From Billgrantia tianxiuensis (GTDB taxonomy: Bacteria > Pseudomonadota > Gammaproteobacteria > Pseudomonadales > Halomonadaceae), in NCBI RefSeq assembly GCF_009834345.1, contig NZ_CP035042.1, positions 2,542,001-2,606,000 on the forward strand: 64,000 bases of DNA, given 5' to 3'. How positions within the stretch are numbered: position 1 is the first letter of the stretch; each line of letters starts with the position of its first letter. The notes beneath the pieces are model-generated. The model worked only from the letters and a program-made list of their open reading frames with translations, made no database searches and was not told where the DNA came from. Position numbers and translations under genes: made by a program. This document shows positions 32,731-42,657 of this stretch, in pieces.

Positions 32731-33648
32731 CTATCGCAGAGCTTCCAGCCCTGCGCTGAGTGACAACTGTTCCTGACGCAACTCGCGCAACTCGGCCTCC
32801 ATCGACGCCAAGCGAGCCCGAAGACTCTCGATCGCCTGTGAGGCTTCCTCACTATCGGCGGTCGACTCGATCTCCCCGGCGAGATCGTCGAGGCGTGTCT
32901 CCAGGGCCACCGTGCGAGCCTGCAGGCGCTCCTCCAGAGTGGAGAGTTCCTGCTCCAGGAGCTGCTGAACGTGTTCGTCCACGGCTTCGAGCCGTTCATC
33001 GAGCGATGCTCTCACGCCCTGCTGACGTTCCGCCAGTTCATCTTGTAACGACTCCCATTCGGCGAGACGCTCGCCCTGGCGCTCGTTGGCCTCGGCCAAC
33101 GCCTCGATCCTTGCGACCAGGACCTCACGTCCCTCCTCCGCGACACGCTCAAGCGAATCGAGAGAGGCTCGCACCGCCTCGAGCAGAGCATCGCGATCTT
33201 CGGCCTCGCCGTCGAGTCGCTCGAGCCTGGAGGCAACATCGTCAATGCGCTCGTCCAGCGCTTCGAAGCGTGAGGCATCCCGCTCGGCAACCTGCTGCAC
33301 TTCGACTTCCAGGCCCGCCATCCGAGCCACCACCGACTCGGCATGCTCTTCCGTGGAGGAGAGCCGCGACTCGATGTTCTCGAGACGATCGCCGCGCCCT
33401 TCCTCCGCATCGAAGCGAGCATGCACGTTGGACATTCCCGAGGTGACCTGCTGTACCTCGGCGCTCAAGCGCTGAATCTCCTGCCACCCCAGCCATGCCA
33501 CGCCGAGCAGCATGGCCAGCAATAGCAGCACGGCAAACTTCAAGGGCCAAAGGCGCGGTTGCGGCTGGGAAACACGTCTCGGCCTTGTCAGGCTGGAATC
33601 CGGGTCGGGCACGATGGGACGTCGCTCGGAGGGACGCGCTTCGGGCAT
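32731..33648 (-). CDS. single-pass membrane protein with a long coiled coil
   Basis: I do not recognise a named family. The 305-residue protein has a short basic, proline-rich cytoplasmic N-terminus (1-35), one membrane helix (about 36-54, LKFAVLLLLAMLLGVAWLG), then an almost uninterrupted heptad-rich helix to the end, rich in Glu, Arg, Leu and Ala. By topology the coiled coil should be periplasmic. It lies 51 bases upstream of tamA on the same strand and downstream of the UDP-glucose dehydrogenase-like gene, so an envelope scaffold role linked to Tam is possible. That is inference from position only. Confidence 0.75.
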   Translation of the reverse strand: MPEARPSERRPIVPDPDSSLTRPRRVSQPQPRLWPLKFAVLLLLAMLLGVAWLGWQEIQRLSAEVQQVTSGMSNVHARFDAEEGRGDRLENIESRLSSTEEHAESVVARMAGLEVEVQQVAERDASRFEALDERIDDVASRLERLDGEAEDRDALLEAVRASLDSLERVAEEGREVLVARIEALAEANERQGERLAEWESLQDELAERQQGVRASLDERLEAVDEHVQQLLEQELSTLEERLQARTVALETRLDDLAGEIESTADSEEASQAIESLRARLASMEAELRELRQEQLSLSAGLEALR

Positions 33649-33726
33649 GTCAAACTCCTTCTAGGCAGGTGCGGCAGGCGCCTGTCCATTGTAAGCAGGT
33701 CCAGCGCCTGCACGCACACGGCTGCC

Positions 33727-35038
33727 TCAACGCGTCGCGCTTGGCTCCGCGGATCGGCCCTTCGACCGATACCGCGGTAGGTCAGTCCCCAACTGGCCAC
33801 ATGGCGGGGATCGTAGATGTTACGCCCGTCGAGCAGCAGCCGCTCGCGCAACAGCTCGGCCAGGCGCGGCCAATCCGGGTTCCAGTAGTGTTTCCACTCG
33901 GTGACCAGCATCAGCGCATCGGCACCTTCGCAGGCGGCATAGGGATCGCCATCGAACAGGCTCAGCAGTGGATGGTCGCCTATCTCGGCGCGCACGGCCG
34001 GGATGGCCGCAGGATCATGCAGCCGGACGTGAACGCCCTGGGCCCACAGCGCCCTGAGCAGCGTCAGCACCGGCGCATGATCGATACGCGCCGAGCCCGG
34101 CTTGAAGGCCGCTCCCCAGATCGCCAGGGTTCGTCCTCCAAGCTGTCCGTGGAAGTGGGTCCACAACTTGCGGAAGAGCGTCTCCTTCTTCTGCTCGTTG
34201 ATGTCCAGCACCTGCTCCAGCAGTGCCGAATGCCGGCCGCTGGCCTCTTGCACATCGGCCAGACGCATCAGGTCGCGTGAAAGATGGGGACCACCGAAGC
34301 CACAGCCGGGATAGAGATACTCATAGCCGATACGCGAGTCTGCCCCATGCCCTGGCGCACGTACTCGACGTCGACCCCCAGGCTGTCGGCGAGCCCGGCG
34401 ATCTCGTTCATGTAGCTGATGCGCGTGGCGAGCATGCCGATCGTCGCCAGCTTGGTGAGCTCCGCCGCACGACGAGGCATCAGTTGGATCACGTCGCGAC
34501 GGCGGTTGAAGGCGCGCAACAGCTCGCGCACCTGGGCCTCGGCACGCTCATCGTCGCAGCCCAGCAGCCAGCGGCCGGGGCGCGTGAAGCTGGCCCATGC
34601 CCGCCCCTCCTCGATCATGTCGACCAGCGCGACCGCACGCCGGCCGTTACCGCCGAGCCGCGCTTCCAGCCGTTCCGTCTCGCCGACGGGAAAGGTCGAG
34701 TTGTTGACCAGGGTCAGCGGTCCTTGGTGGCGCGAAGCGACCTGGACCACCAGCGCGTCGGCTTCCTCACGCTGCTCAGGAGACAATGCGAGCCACAGGA
34801 TGTCGATGCTTTCAGCCGAGGTGGCATCCTCACCGTTGGCCAGATGCAGGGTGCCCTGCTCCCGCCCCTCTTCGAGGCGGTCGAGCAGATCGGGTTCTCG
34901 CCGCAGCCAGTCGGCCGCTTGGAGTGCCGGCCAGCGCATGCTCTCGTGCGGCACCCAGCGCACCTGATGGCCAACCCAGGAGAGCGCGGCGGCGGCCGTA
35001 GCCGCCGCCAGCTCGCTGCCATGTATCTCGATGCGCAT
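33727..35038 (-). CDS. degenerate UDP-glucose 6-dehydrogenase-like protein, frameshifted
   Basis: Overall architecture is that of nucleotide-sugar dehydrogenases (N-terminal NAD domain, central helix with MNEIAGLADSLGVDVEYVRQ, C-terminal domain with TEWKHYWNPDWPRL and DGRNIYDPR). Key residues differ: the NAD loop GxGYVG reads GSELAA (residues 7-12), and the catalytic motif GFGGSCFPKD reads GFGGPHLSRD, without the cysteine. One frame break lies at the C run 34343-34346 (one base short). Uncorrected, the frame then runs to 33588, 61 bases into the next gene; a second missing base at 33758-33760 would give a normal end at 33727 and 437 residues. It overlaps or abuts galU at its start (GTG 35047 or ATG 35038). 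Confidence 0.75.
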
Positions 35039-35043
35039 GTCGC

Positions 35044-35933
35044 TCACCCCGCTTGGCTATAGCGAGCGAGCAGCTCGCGGAAGCCTTCGCCGAAGCGCGG
35101 ATGCCGACGGGCATAGACCAGCGTCGCCTCGAGATAGCCGAGCTGATGGCCGCAGTCGTAGGTCTTGCCGCGCATGCGCCAGGCGTCGACACCGTCGCGC
35201 TGGCGCAGCGTCTCGATGGCATCGGTCAACTGGATCTCGTCGCCGGCCCCCGGCGGGTCTCTGCCAGCAAGGGAAAGATGCTGCCCGGCAGCACGTAGCG
35301 GCCGATTACCGCCAGGTTGGAAGGCGCTTCCTCGCGCGCGGGCTTCTCCACCACGCCGGCCAGCGGGCAGGACTTGCCAGCGGCAGGCGGCTCGCCTTCC
35401 GGGCTCACGATGCCGTACTTGTGCACGTTCTCCCACGGCACGTCCTCGACCATCAGTTGCGAACGCCCGGTCGACTCGAAGGCATCGATCATGCCGGCGA
35501 GGTCGTTGCGCTCGAGTCCATCGTCATCGACCAGGACGTCGGGCAACAGCACCGCGAAGGGCTCGTCGTCGCCGATGACGGAGCGCGCGCAGAGCACGGC
35601 GTGGCCCAGGCCAAGCGGCTCGTGCTGACGCACACTGATGATATTGACGTCGGCAGGTACGATGGCGCGCAACTCGTCGAGCAGCTCCTGCTTGTTCTTC
35701 GCGGCGAGGGTGGCCTCGAGCTCGTAGTGGGTGTCGAAGTGGTTCTCGATGGCGCTCTTGCTGGCATGCGTCACCAGCACGATGTCGCGAATGCCGGCGG
35801 CAACCGCCTCACTGACCACGTACTGGATCACCGGGCGATCGACGATGGTGATCATTTCCTTGGGAATCGCCTTGGAGGCCGGCAGACAGCGGGTGCCGAA
35901 TCCGGCCACGGGCAGTACGGCCTTGCGAATCAT
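35044..35933 (-). CDS. galU: UTP-glucose-1-phosphate uridylyltransferase, one apparent frameshift
   Basis: Makes UDP-glucose from UTP and glucose-1-phosphate for surface polysaccharides. The corrected 296-residue enzyme starts with the nucleotide-binding signature KAVLPVAGFGTRCLPASKAI (4-23) and contains VEKP and the GDEIQLTD motif typical of GalU. The frame breaks at the G run 35255-35257, immediately before GDEIQLTD; adding one G gives ETPPGAGDEIQLTD. The UDP-glucose dehydrogenase-like gene follows with the stop and start nearly overlapping, so the two form an operon. A 14-bp imperfect tandem repeat lies just upstream of the start. Confidence 0.93.
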
Positions 35934-35950
35934 GGGTGCCTTCCTTGTCA

Positions 35951-35978
35951 GTTGGTGAACGGACGTTGGTGAATATCG
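35951..35978. repeat. 14-bp imperfect tandem duplication upstream of galU
   Basis: GTTGGTGAA begins both units (35951-35964 and 35965-35978); the remaining five bases differ. It sits 18 bases upstream of the galU start codon. Confidence 0.35.
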
Positions 35979-36100
35979 CTTCCCGGGTCTGTCCTTGATT
36001 CCGTCATGGGAAAGCCCGGGCAGCTACGGGTACAATGTGCATGATACCGAAGGTAAAGAATGTTGCCAGGGTGCCAGACCAATTGACACGGAGAGACCAC

Positions 36101-36820
36101 ATGAGCGCAACCCTCCACCACAACGTCGACCAGGGCGAGATTGCCAAGTTCGAAGCCCTGGCCAGCCGCTGGTGGGACCCGCACAGCGAGTTCAAGCCGC
36201 TGCATGACATCAACCCGCTGCGCCTGGATTTCATCGATGCCCGTTGCGGGCTCGCCGGCCGCAAGGTGCTCGACGTGGGCTGCGGCGGCGGGATCCTGGC
36301 CGAGGCCATGGCGCATCGAGGCGCTCGCGTCACCGGGGTCGACATGGGTGAGGCGCCGCTTGGCGTGGCACGCCTGCATGCGCTGGAGAGTGGCGTCGAG
36401 GTGGAGTACCGTCAGGCCAGCGCCGAAGCCATGGCTGCCGAGCAGCCTGGCGAATACGACGTGGTGACCTGCATGGAGATGCTCGAGCACGTTCCCGATC
36501 CCGGCTCGGTCATCCAGGCCTGTGCGGCGCTGGTGAAGCCCGGTGGCCATCTGTTCTTCTCCACCATCAACCGCAATCCCAAGGCCTATGCCCTGGCCAT
36601 CGTCGGTGCCGAGTACCTATTGCGGATGCTGCCCCGTGGCACTCATGAGTATCGCAAGTTCATCCGCCCCTCGGAGCTTGCCGGCTGGTGCCGTGAGCAT
36701 GGACTCTCCGTACGCGAGCAGAACGGTCTCACCTACAACCCGCTGACGCGCCACTATCGTCTCTCCAGCCGGGACGTCTCGGTCAATTATATGGTGCACT
36801 GCCGCCGGGAGCCGGCATGA
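36101..36820 (+). CDS. ubiG: ubiquinone biosynthesis O-methyltransferase UbiG
   Basis: SAM-dependent enzyme that performs both O-methylations of ubiquinone synthesis. The 239-residue protein has the SAM motif [14 protein letters not shown] (57-69), the family start region [23 protein letters not shown] (13-35) and the C-terminal YMVHCRR. ATG 36101 follows GGAGAGA; a longer frame from 36035 lacks a ribosome site. It overlaps the next gene by ATGA (36817-36820), and is divergent from galU. Confidence 0.95.
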   Translation: MSATLHHNVDQGEIAKFEALASRWWDPHSEFKPLHDINPLRLDFIDARCGLAGRKVLDVGCGGGILAEAMAHRGARVTGVDMGEAPLGVARLHALESGVEVEYRQASAEAMAAEQPGEYDVVTCMEMLEHVPDPGSVIQACAALVKPGGHLFFSTINRNPKAYALAIVGAEYLLRMLPRGTHEYRKFIRPSELAGWCREHGLSVREQNGLTYNPLTRHYRLSSRDVSVNYMVHCRREPA

Positions 36821-37478
36821 CGTCTTCGCCCCGCGCACTGCTGTTCGACCTCGACGGCACGCTGGTCGACACCGCACCGGACCTGGCCCGCGCCACCAAC
36901 GCGCTACGCGCTCATCATGGCCTCGAGCCACTACCCTATTCGGTGATCCGCGCGCAGGTCTCCAACGGCGGCAGCGCGCTGGTTGCCCTGGCGCTGGGGT
37001 TGGACAAGGCGCATCGGGACCATGACGCGGCGCGCCAGTTCCTGCTCGACGCGTACGGCCAGGCCGTGGCCGAAGAGAGCTGCCTGTTCCCCACCTCGAC
37101 CGGCTGCTGGAGAGTTGGGAGGACCGGGGGCTGCCCTGGGGCATCGTCACCAACAAGCCCCGCGCCTATGCGGCACCGCTCGTCGAGGCGCTGGGATTGG
37201 CTCCCGGTGCGCTGCTGTGTGCCGACGACCTGCCGCAGCGCAAGCCGGCGCCGGAACCGCTATGGGCCGCCGCCGAACGACTGGACGTGCCGGCATCGCA
37301 GTGCTGGTACATCGGCGACCACCTGCGCGACATGCAGGCGGCCCGCGCCGCCGGCATGGTGGCCGTCGCCGTCGGTTACGGCTACATCGAAGAGGGAGAC
37401 GACTACCGGGAGTGGCCGGCCGACCTCTGGTTCGAGACCTGCGAGAAGCTGGTCGAGGCCCTGCTGGAGCCTGCCTGA
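36817..37478 (+). CDS. mupP: HAD phosphatase MupP/Gph type, one apparent frameshift
   Basis: HAD hydrolase of 220 residues (corrected) with nucleophile motif [12 protein letters not shown] (10-21), motif II IVTNKP and motif [12 protein letters not shown]. Its place directly after ubiG and next to yciK is the same as pseudomonad mupP, the N-acetylmuramate-6-phosphate phosphatase of the peptidoglycan recycling bypass; phosphoglycolate phosphatase is the alternative and cannot be excluded from sequence. The frame breaks at the C run 37089-37092; one more C gives [20 protein letters not shown]. Confidence 0.82.
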
Positions 37479-37501
37479 AATACCAGACAGGCCCCGTTTG
37501 C

Positions 37502-38260
37502 TTACTTGGGCGGTTGGGCGTCGAAGCGCTCGCCGTTAACCCCCCTGCTCTCCGGCCCGATCAGCCACAGATAGGTCGGCATGATCTCTTCCGGTGTACG
37601 CAGGGTTTCGGGATCCTCGCCCGGATAGGCATTGGCACGCATCTTGGTGCGAGTGGCTCCGGGGTTGATCGTGTTCACGCGCAGCGTACCGAGGTGTTCG
37701 ATCTCGTCGGCCAGCACCTCGGCAAACCCTTCGGTGGCGAACTTGGAGACGGCATAGGCACCCCAGAAGGCACGGCCTTTCCGCCCCACGCTGGACGAAG
37801 TGAAGACGACCGAAGCATCGGGAGAGGATTGCAGCAAGGGCAACAAGGCCTGGGTCATCCAGATCGGCCCATTGATGTTGACCTGCATGACCTGCTCCCA
37901 CAGCTCCGGATTGTACTGCTCGAACGGAGTGATGCGCCCCAGCAGCCCGGCGTTGTGCAGAATGCCATCGAGCCGGCCAAACTCCTTGTCCAGAGTCTCG
38001 GCCATGTCGTGGTAATCCTTGAGCGCGGCCCCTTCGAAATTGAGCGGATAGATGGCCGGTTGCGGGCCGCCTGCAGCCTCGATCTCGTCGTAGACCTTTT
38101 CCAGCTTGGCAATGGTACGACCCAGCAGTATCACTGTGGCGCCATGCCGGGCAAAGGCCAGGGCCGCCGCGCGGCCGATGCCATCACCGGCCCCCGTCAC
38201 GAGGATGATACGGTCGCGAAGCAGGTCGGCAGGCGCCGCATAGTCGATCTTGCAGGTCAT
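37502..38260 (-). CDS. yciK: YciK-type short-chain dehydrogenase
   Basis: A 252-residue SDR with cofactor loop TGAGDGIGR (22-30), NAG motif (HNAGLLG), a catalytic serine in FTSSSVGR and YAVSK. The family member YciK has no firmly assigned substrate. It starts 27 bases after the cpoB stop on the same strand, so it may be the last gene of the tol-pal block, and converges with mupP (23-bp gap, no hairpin seen). Confidence 0.88.
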   Translation of the reverse strand: MTCKIDYAAPADLLRDRIILVTGAGDGIGRAAALAFARHGATVILLGRTIAKLEKVYDEIEAAGGPQPAIYPLNFEGAALKDYHDMAETLDKEFGRLDGILHNAGLLGRITPFEQYNPELWEQVMQVNINGPIWMTQALLPLLQSSPDASVVFTSSSVGRKGRAFWGAYAVSKFATEGFAEVLADEIEHLGTLRVNTINPGATRTKMRANAYPGEDPETLRTPEEIMPTYLWLIGPESRGVNGERFDAQPPK

Positions 38261-38287
38261 CTTGGCTCCTTGAGCGGGGCCAGCCCG

Positions 38288-39058
38288 TTACAGGGACTGG
38301 CGCAGGAAATCGTTGGCAAGCCCGGCAGCGCTGCTGTCCGGATAGTCGTCACGCACGCGCTCGAGCAGTGAACGGCTCTGTTCGAGTTCGCCCTGGCGCG
38401 CCTTGATCAGGCCGAGCTTGTAAAGCGCATCGGGCACTTTGCTGCTCTGCGGGTAGTTGTCGATGACCTGGCGGAACGCGCCTTCAGCCTGGTCCAGATT
38501 GGCCTCGGCCGAGTGCAGTTCCCCCAACCAATAATAGCCATTGGCGGTCAGGCTGGTGTCGGGGTAGTCAGCGACGAACGCCTCGAAGGCCGCGATCGCC
38601 TCACCGAACTGGCGCGCCTGGACCTTGGCGAAGGCAGCCTGGTAGGCGGCCTGGGCGTCGGGGCTGTTACCGCTCGGCGAGGGCGTCTGGGCTACCTGCC
38701 TGGCCGATTCCTCATCGACCTGCGGATTGGCCTCGATACCGGCACTGCCCGCCATCAGCCGCTCATCGAGGTCGAGATACTGCTGGCGGGTCTGGTTGCG
38801 CAGCTGTTCGAGCTGGTGACGCAGCTCCTCGATCTGGCCTCGCAGTTGCTGGATCTCGCGCTGGTGTTCCTGCAACTGGTTGTACATCACCAGGCTGCCG
38901 CCGGCCTCTTCACGCACCTCGGCCTGTTCGAGAAAGCCCCGCGGTTGTGCGGTGCGGTCTTCCACGATCGGACGCTGCTGGGCTTCGACAAGGCTCATCA
39001 CGGACAGCGGGAGCACCAGGGCTCCCGCGCCGCACAGCCTTTTCAGACTGTGTCTCAT
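38288..39058 (-). CDS. cpoB: cell division coordinator CpoB (YbgF)
   Basis: A 256-residue periplasmic protein with a signal peptide (1-26), an N-terminal trimerising coiled coil (about 55-102, Gln/Leu heptads) and three TPR units (about 131-256, e.g. YYWLGELHSAEANLDQAEGA). CpoB coordinates peptidoglycan synthesis by PBP1B with Tol-driven outer-membrane constriction. It is 36 bases downstream of pal, the normal place. Confidence 0.95.
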   Translation of the reverse strand: MRHSLKRLCGAGALVLPLSVMSLVEAQQRPIVEDRTAQPRGFLEQAEVREEAGGSLVMYNQLQEHQREIQQLRGQIEELRHQLEQLRNQTRQQYLDLDERLMAGSAGIEANPQVDEESARQVAQTPSPSGNSPDAQAAYQAAFAKVQARQFGEAIAAFEAFVADYPDTSLTANGYYWLGELHSAEANLDQAEGAFRQVIDNYPQSSKVPDALYKLGLIKARQGELEQSRSLLERVRDDYPDSSAAGLANDFLRQSL

Positions 39059-39094
39059 GCTTCACTCCATAGGCGCGCGATTGCGCCAGTTCGC

Positions 39095-39631
39095 TCAGTA
39101 GGCAAAGACCACGCGACGGTTTTGGGCATGGGCATCTTCGCCGTTGCCACGCACCGCCAGGCGCTCTTCACCGTAGCTGACCACCTCGAGCTGCGACGGG
39201 GAGACGCCCTGCACCTCGAGGAAGCGCTTCACCGAGTTGGCACGACGCTCACCCAGCGCCATGTTGTACTCGCGTGTACCGCGCTCGTCGGTGTGCCCCT
39301 GCAGCACGACGCGCGCATTGCCGTTGGAGCGCAGGTAACGAGCATGCGCCACCAGCACGGATTCGAACTCGGGACGAATGGTGTCACGGTCGAAATCGAA
39401 GTAAATGGTACGGACTTCGGGGATACGGCCGTCGGCCTGCTGACCGGCGCGATCGCCGCTGACGCCGGTGCCACCGACCTGGCCAGAACCGGCGACACCG
39501 GTACCGACGCCGCCATCGGTGCGTGTGCCATCCATGGACCCGTCACGGCTGCCACCGGTGCTGGAACAGCCGGCAATCAGAGCCAGAGACAGGGCGATTG
39601 CCAGGGTTCTGGCATGCGACTTGAATTGCAT
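39095..39631 (-). CDS. pal: peptidoglycan-associated lipoprotein Pal
   Basis: A 178-residue outer-membrane lipoprotein with lipobox LIAGC (Cys22). A Gly/Thr/Ser-rich linker (about 24-70) is followed by an OmpA-like peptidoglycan-binding domain (about 73-178) with YFDFDRDTIRPEF and GHTDERGTREYNMALGERRA. The linker is unusually glycine-rich. ATG 39631 is used; the frame runs 21 codons further without a signal. It lies 41 bases downstream of tolB. Confidence 0.96.
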   Translation of the reverse strand: MQFKSHARTLAIALSLALIAGCSSTGGSRDGSMDGTRTDGGVGTGVAGSGQVGGTGVSGDRAGQQADGRIPEVRTIYFDFDRDTIRPEFESVLVAHARYLRSNGNARVVLQGHTDERGTREYNMALGERRANSVKRFLEVQGVSPSQLEVVSYGEERLAVRGNGEDAHAQNRRVVFAY

Positions 39632-39672
39632 CGTCAAACTCCTCAAAGGATTTCGAATGACACGTAGTTGCT

Positions 39673-40968
39673 TTAGTTCAAGAACGGTGACCACGCGGGT
39701 TCGCGCACGTCACCACGCGCCGAAGGCAACCGGTAGGACGCCCGTCCATCGGCCGACACGGCCCCCAACACCCCGCTGTTACCTTGCTGGGTGGCGAAGA
39801 TTACCATGGTCCCGTTGGGCGCAACACTAGGTGATTCATCCCAACGGGAGTCACTGAGAACGACCAGACGTCCAGACCCCAGGTCCTGGCGCGCCACCTG
39901 ATAACCGTTGCTGCTGCGGTGAACCAGGAACAGTGTTTCCCCATCCGGCGACAAGCGGCCCCGCGCATTGTAGTTGCCGGTAAAGGTCAGCCGCTCGACC
40001 TGTCCACCACCGAAGCTGTAACGGTAGATTTGCGGACCGCCACTGCGATCGGAGGTGAAGATCAGGCTACGACCATCCGGCGCCCAGCTGGGCTCGGTAT
40101 CGATGCTCGAGTTGTTGGTGATGCGCTCGAGGTTGCGCGAGCCCACGTCCATTACGTAGATCTCGGGCTGGCCGTCTTTCGACAGGGTCATGGCCAGACG
40201 CCGGCCATCGGGCGACCAGGCCGGCGCACCGTTGATGCCATCGAACGAAGCCAAGCGGGCGCGCTGGCCGGTGCCCACGTCCTGCACGTAGATGGCGGGA
40301 CGCTCCGTCTCGAAGGAGACATAAGCCAGCTTACGTCCATCCGGCGACCACGCCGGCGACAGGATAGGCTCACGCGAACTCAGCACCTGCTGGCTGTTAT
40401 GCCCATCGGCATCGGCAACGTACAGGGCGAACTGCATGTCCTGGTCCGTCCCTTGCGCCGTGACATAAGCGATGCGGGTCGAGAAAGCACCGCGAATGCC
40501 GGTGATGGCCTCGAAGATCTGGTCGCTGATGTAGTGGGCGCCGCCGCGCAGCTCATTGCTCCCCGCGCTGACGCTCTCTCCGATCATACGACGCTGGCCA
40601 CTGATGTCCATCAGCTCGTAGCGAATGCGATAGCCATCGGAACCACGACTGACATTGCCCACGACCAGGTAGCGGACATCGAGGGCACGCCACTGACCAT
40701 AGCGGACCTCATCGCCGGAACTGGGGCGATCGTACATGGCGTCGCGCGGCAGCGGAGCGAAGAAACCGCTTCGCTCCAGGTCGTCACTGATGATCTGGGC
40801 CACGTCTTCGGGCAGGCTTTCACCGTCGGTAGCGAATGGCACGACCGCGATGGGGGTCGCCCGGTCGCTGCCTCGGGTGATTTCGATAGTCAGATCGGAC
40901 TGGGCATGGGCAAGCGTGCCTAACATCAGCAGCAAGGCAGCCAGCCATGTGGTCATCAGGGCTTTCAT
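39673..40968 (-). CDS. tolB: Tol-Pal system periplasmic protein TolB
   Basis: A 431-residue protein with a signal peptide (cut after LAHA, residue 22), an N-terminal TolB domain (about 24-165) and a six-bladed beta-propeller whose blades carry the repeating [15 protein letters not shown]-type motif. It cycles between Pal and TolA. Its ATG shares one base with the tolA stop (TGATG), so the two are coupled. Confidence 0.97.
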   Translation of the reverse strand: MKALMTTWLAALLLMLGTLAHAQSDLTIEITRGSDRATPIAVVPFATDGESLPEDVAQIISDDLERSGFFAPLPRDAMYDRPSSGDEVRYGQWRALDVRYLVVGNVSRGSDGYRIRYELMDISGQRRMIGESVSAGSNELRGGAHYISDQIFEAITGIRGAFSTRIAYVTAQGTDQDMQFALYVADADGHNSQQVLSSREPILSPAWSPDGRKLAYVSFETERPAIYVQDVGTGQRARLASFDGINGAPAWSPDGRRLAMTLSKDGQPEIYVMDVGSRNLERITNNSSIDTEPSWAPDGRSLIFTSDRSGGPQIYRYSFGGGQVERLTFTGNYNARGRLSPDGETLFLVHRSSNGYQVARQDLGSGRLVVLSDSRWDESPSVAPNGTMVIFATQQGNSGVLGAVSADGRASYRLPSARGDVREPAWSPFLN

Positions 40969-42176
40969 CAGCGTACATCTCCCGGTGTGAAACGCAGATT
41001 GAACTGTCGAAAATCACGTTGTGCCGCTGGCGGCAATTGGCGCAGTTCGTTGAACGGTGCGGCGGCTTCCACTGCCTGGATAGCGGAGCGATCGAAACTG
41101 TTGTCACCACTACTCTGACTAATGGTAGCGCCAAACAATTCACCCGAGGGACCCAGCTGCACCTGAACGGTAGCGGAGAGACCGCCACTGGCTCCGGGCG
41201 GAATCACCCACGCCTGCTCCACTGCACGACGGACCAGGTTGATGAAGCTGTTCGCCGCTTCCTGGGCCTGCCGGGCATTGGCCACTGCGTCCGACTCACC
41301 CTCGATAGCACGATCAAGCCCCTGGGACGCGGCTTCGGCCGCACGCCGAGCTTCCTCTTCGCGGCGGCGTTGCTCCTCAGCCTCACGCTGACGCTGGGCT
41401 TCCTCTTCGCGGCGACGCTGCTCCTCGGCCTCACGCTGGCGCTGGGCTTCCTCTTCGCGACGGCGCTGTTCTTCCGCTTCACGCTGACGCTGGGCTTCCT
41501 CTTCGCGACGGCGCTGCTCCTCGGCCTCACGCTGACGCTGGGCCTCTTCCTCGCGGCGGCGCTGTTCCTCCGCCTCGCGCTGGCGTTGCTCCTCGGCCTC
41601 CTGCTGGCGACGCGCCTCCTCTTCGGCACGACGCTGGGCCTCTTGCTGACGCTGTCGCTCGGCTTCGGCCGCCTCTTCCTGCTGGCGCTGCCGTTCGGCC
41701 TCCTGCTCTTCACGCTGGCGAGCCAGGCGCTCCGCTTCCTCGGCGCGCCGCTGGGCTTCCGCCTCGGCGGCCTCACGGGTCTCCTGCAGCCGGCGTGCCT
41801 CTTCCTCGCGCGCCGCCTGCTCCTGCTCGGCCTGGCGGGCCTGCTCTTCGGCTGCCTGACGCTCGGCTTCCGCACGCGCCTGCTCTTCGGCCTGCCGCGC
41901 CTCCTCTTCCTGACGAGCCTCCTCCTCGGCTTGGCGTGCCGCCGCCCGCGCCCGAGCCTCCTCGGCACGCTGCGCCTGGTCGGTAGTGGTCTCGGTGCTG
42001 ACCAGCGTGGCCTGGACGATCGAACTCGAATCGGGCTCGACCGGCTGCCGCTGGGGCAAGGTGATAACACTGAGTATCACGACCAGTACATGCAGGCCGA
42101 TGGCAAGCAGCGCAGGCACGCCATAGCCGACAGGTTTGTCGTTTCTACGCGCAGGTCCGCGCTGACGTCGGGCCAT
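40968..42176 (-). CDS. tolA: Tol-Pal system protein TolA
   Basis: A 402-residue protein with an N-terminal membrane helix (about 20-40), a long Glu/Gln/Arg/Ala helical domain II (about 60-285) and C-terminal domain III (about 305-402). Domain II contains five copies of a 16-residue unit ([16 protein letters not shown]), encoded by a 48-bp tandem repeat. TolA links the TolQR motor to TolB-Pal across the periplasm. ATG 42176 follows TAGGAG; a GTG at 42215 would overlap tolR and lacks a site. Confidence 0.95.
   Translation of the reverse strand: MARRQRGPARRNDKPVGYGVPALLAIGLHVLVVILSVITLPQRQPVEPDSSSIVQATLVSTETTTDQAQRAEEARARAAARQAEEEARQEEEARQAEEQARAEAERQAAEEQARQAEQEQAAREEEARRLQETREAAEAEAQRRAEEAERLARQREEQEAERQRQQEEAAEAERQRQQEAQRRAEEEARRQQEAEEQRQREAEEQRRREEEAQRQREAEEQRRREEEAQRQREAEEQRRREEEAQRQREAEEQRRREEEAQRQREAEEQRRREEEARRAAEAASQGLDRAIEGESDAVANARQAQEAANSFINLVRRAVEQAWVIPPGASGGLSATVQVQLGPSGELFGATISQSSGDNSFDRSAIQAVEAAAPFNELRQLPPAAQRDFRQFNLRFTPGDVR
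41350..41589. repeat. 48-bp tandem repeat x5 in tolA domain II
   Basis: Five consecutive 48-bp units start at 41350, 41398, 41446, 41494 and 41542, mostly 85-95 percent identical by eye, and keep the reading frame. Recent unit duplication or loss would change the reach of TolA across the periplasm. Confidence 0.85.
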
Positions 42177-42207
42177 CACGTCTCCTACCTTCTTGTGCAA
42201 AAGGCGC

Positions 42208-42645
42208 TTAATCACGCGGCGGCGGCTCGGAAATCAGTCCAACATTGGCCACCCCGGCCACCTGCAGGGTGCTCATCAGGGTCACAATTTCGCCATAGGG
42301 CACGAAACGATCCCCACGCACCATGACCGGCGTTCCCGGTTGGCGATCGAGCAGGATGATCACGCGATCGCCCAGCTCTTCGAGATCGACGTTCATCTCT
42401 TCGCCGCCGATCGACAGGTAGTAGCCGCCTTCGCGATCCACCGACACGATGATGGGCTCGCGGTCCTCCTGGCTCTCGATCGGCTCGGAGGTGACCTGGG
42501 GCAGCTCGACCTGTACGCCCTGAGTCAGCATCGGCGCGGTAATCATGAAGATGACCAGCAGCACGAGCATGACGTCGATGAAGGGAACGACGTTGATCTC
42601 CCCCATCGGCTTGCGGCGGCCGCCGCGGTTGAACGGTCCATGCAT
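42208..42645 (-). CDS. tolR: Tol-Pal system protein TolR
   Basis: A 145-residue ExbD/TolR protein with one membrane helix (about 19-41, VPFIDVMLVLLVIFMITAPM containing the proton-pathway Asp) and a periplasmic domain. Forms the proton-driven motor with TolQ. It follows tolQ by 12 bases. Confidence 0.96.
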   Translation of the reverse strand: MHGPFNRGGRRKPMGEINVVPFIDVMLVLLVIFMITAPMLTQGVQVELPQVTSEPIESQEDREPIIVSVDREGGYYLSIGGEEMNVDLEELGDRVIILLDRQPGTPVMVRGDRFVPYGEIVTLMSTLQVAGVANVGLISEPPPRD

Positions 42646-42657
42646 GTCGCGTCTCCC

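Noticed and set aside
41350..41589. Regular repeats as a CRISPR array
   Set aside because: The repeats are contiguous 48-bp units without spacers and encode the TolA helical domain in frame.
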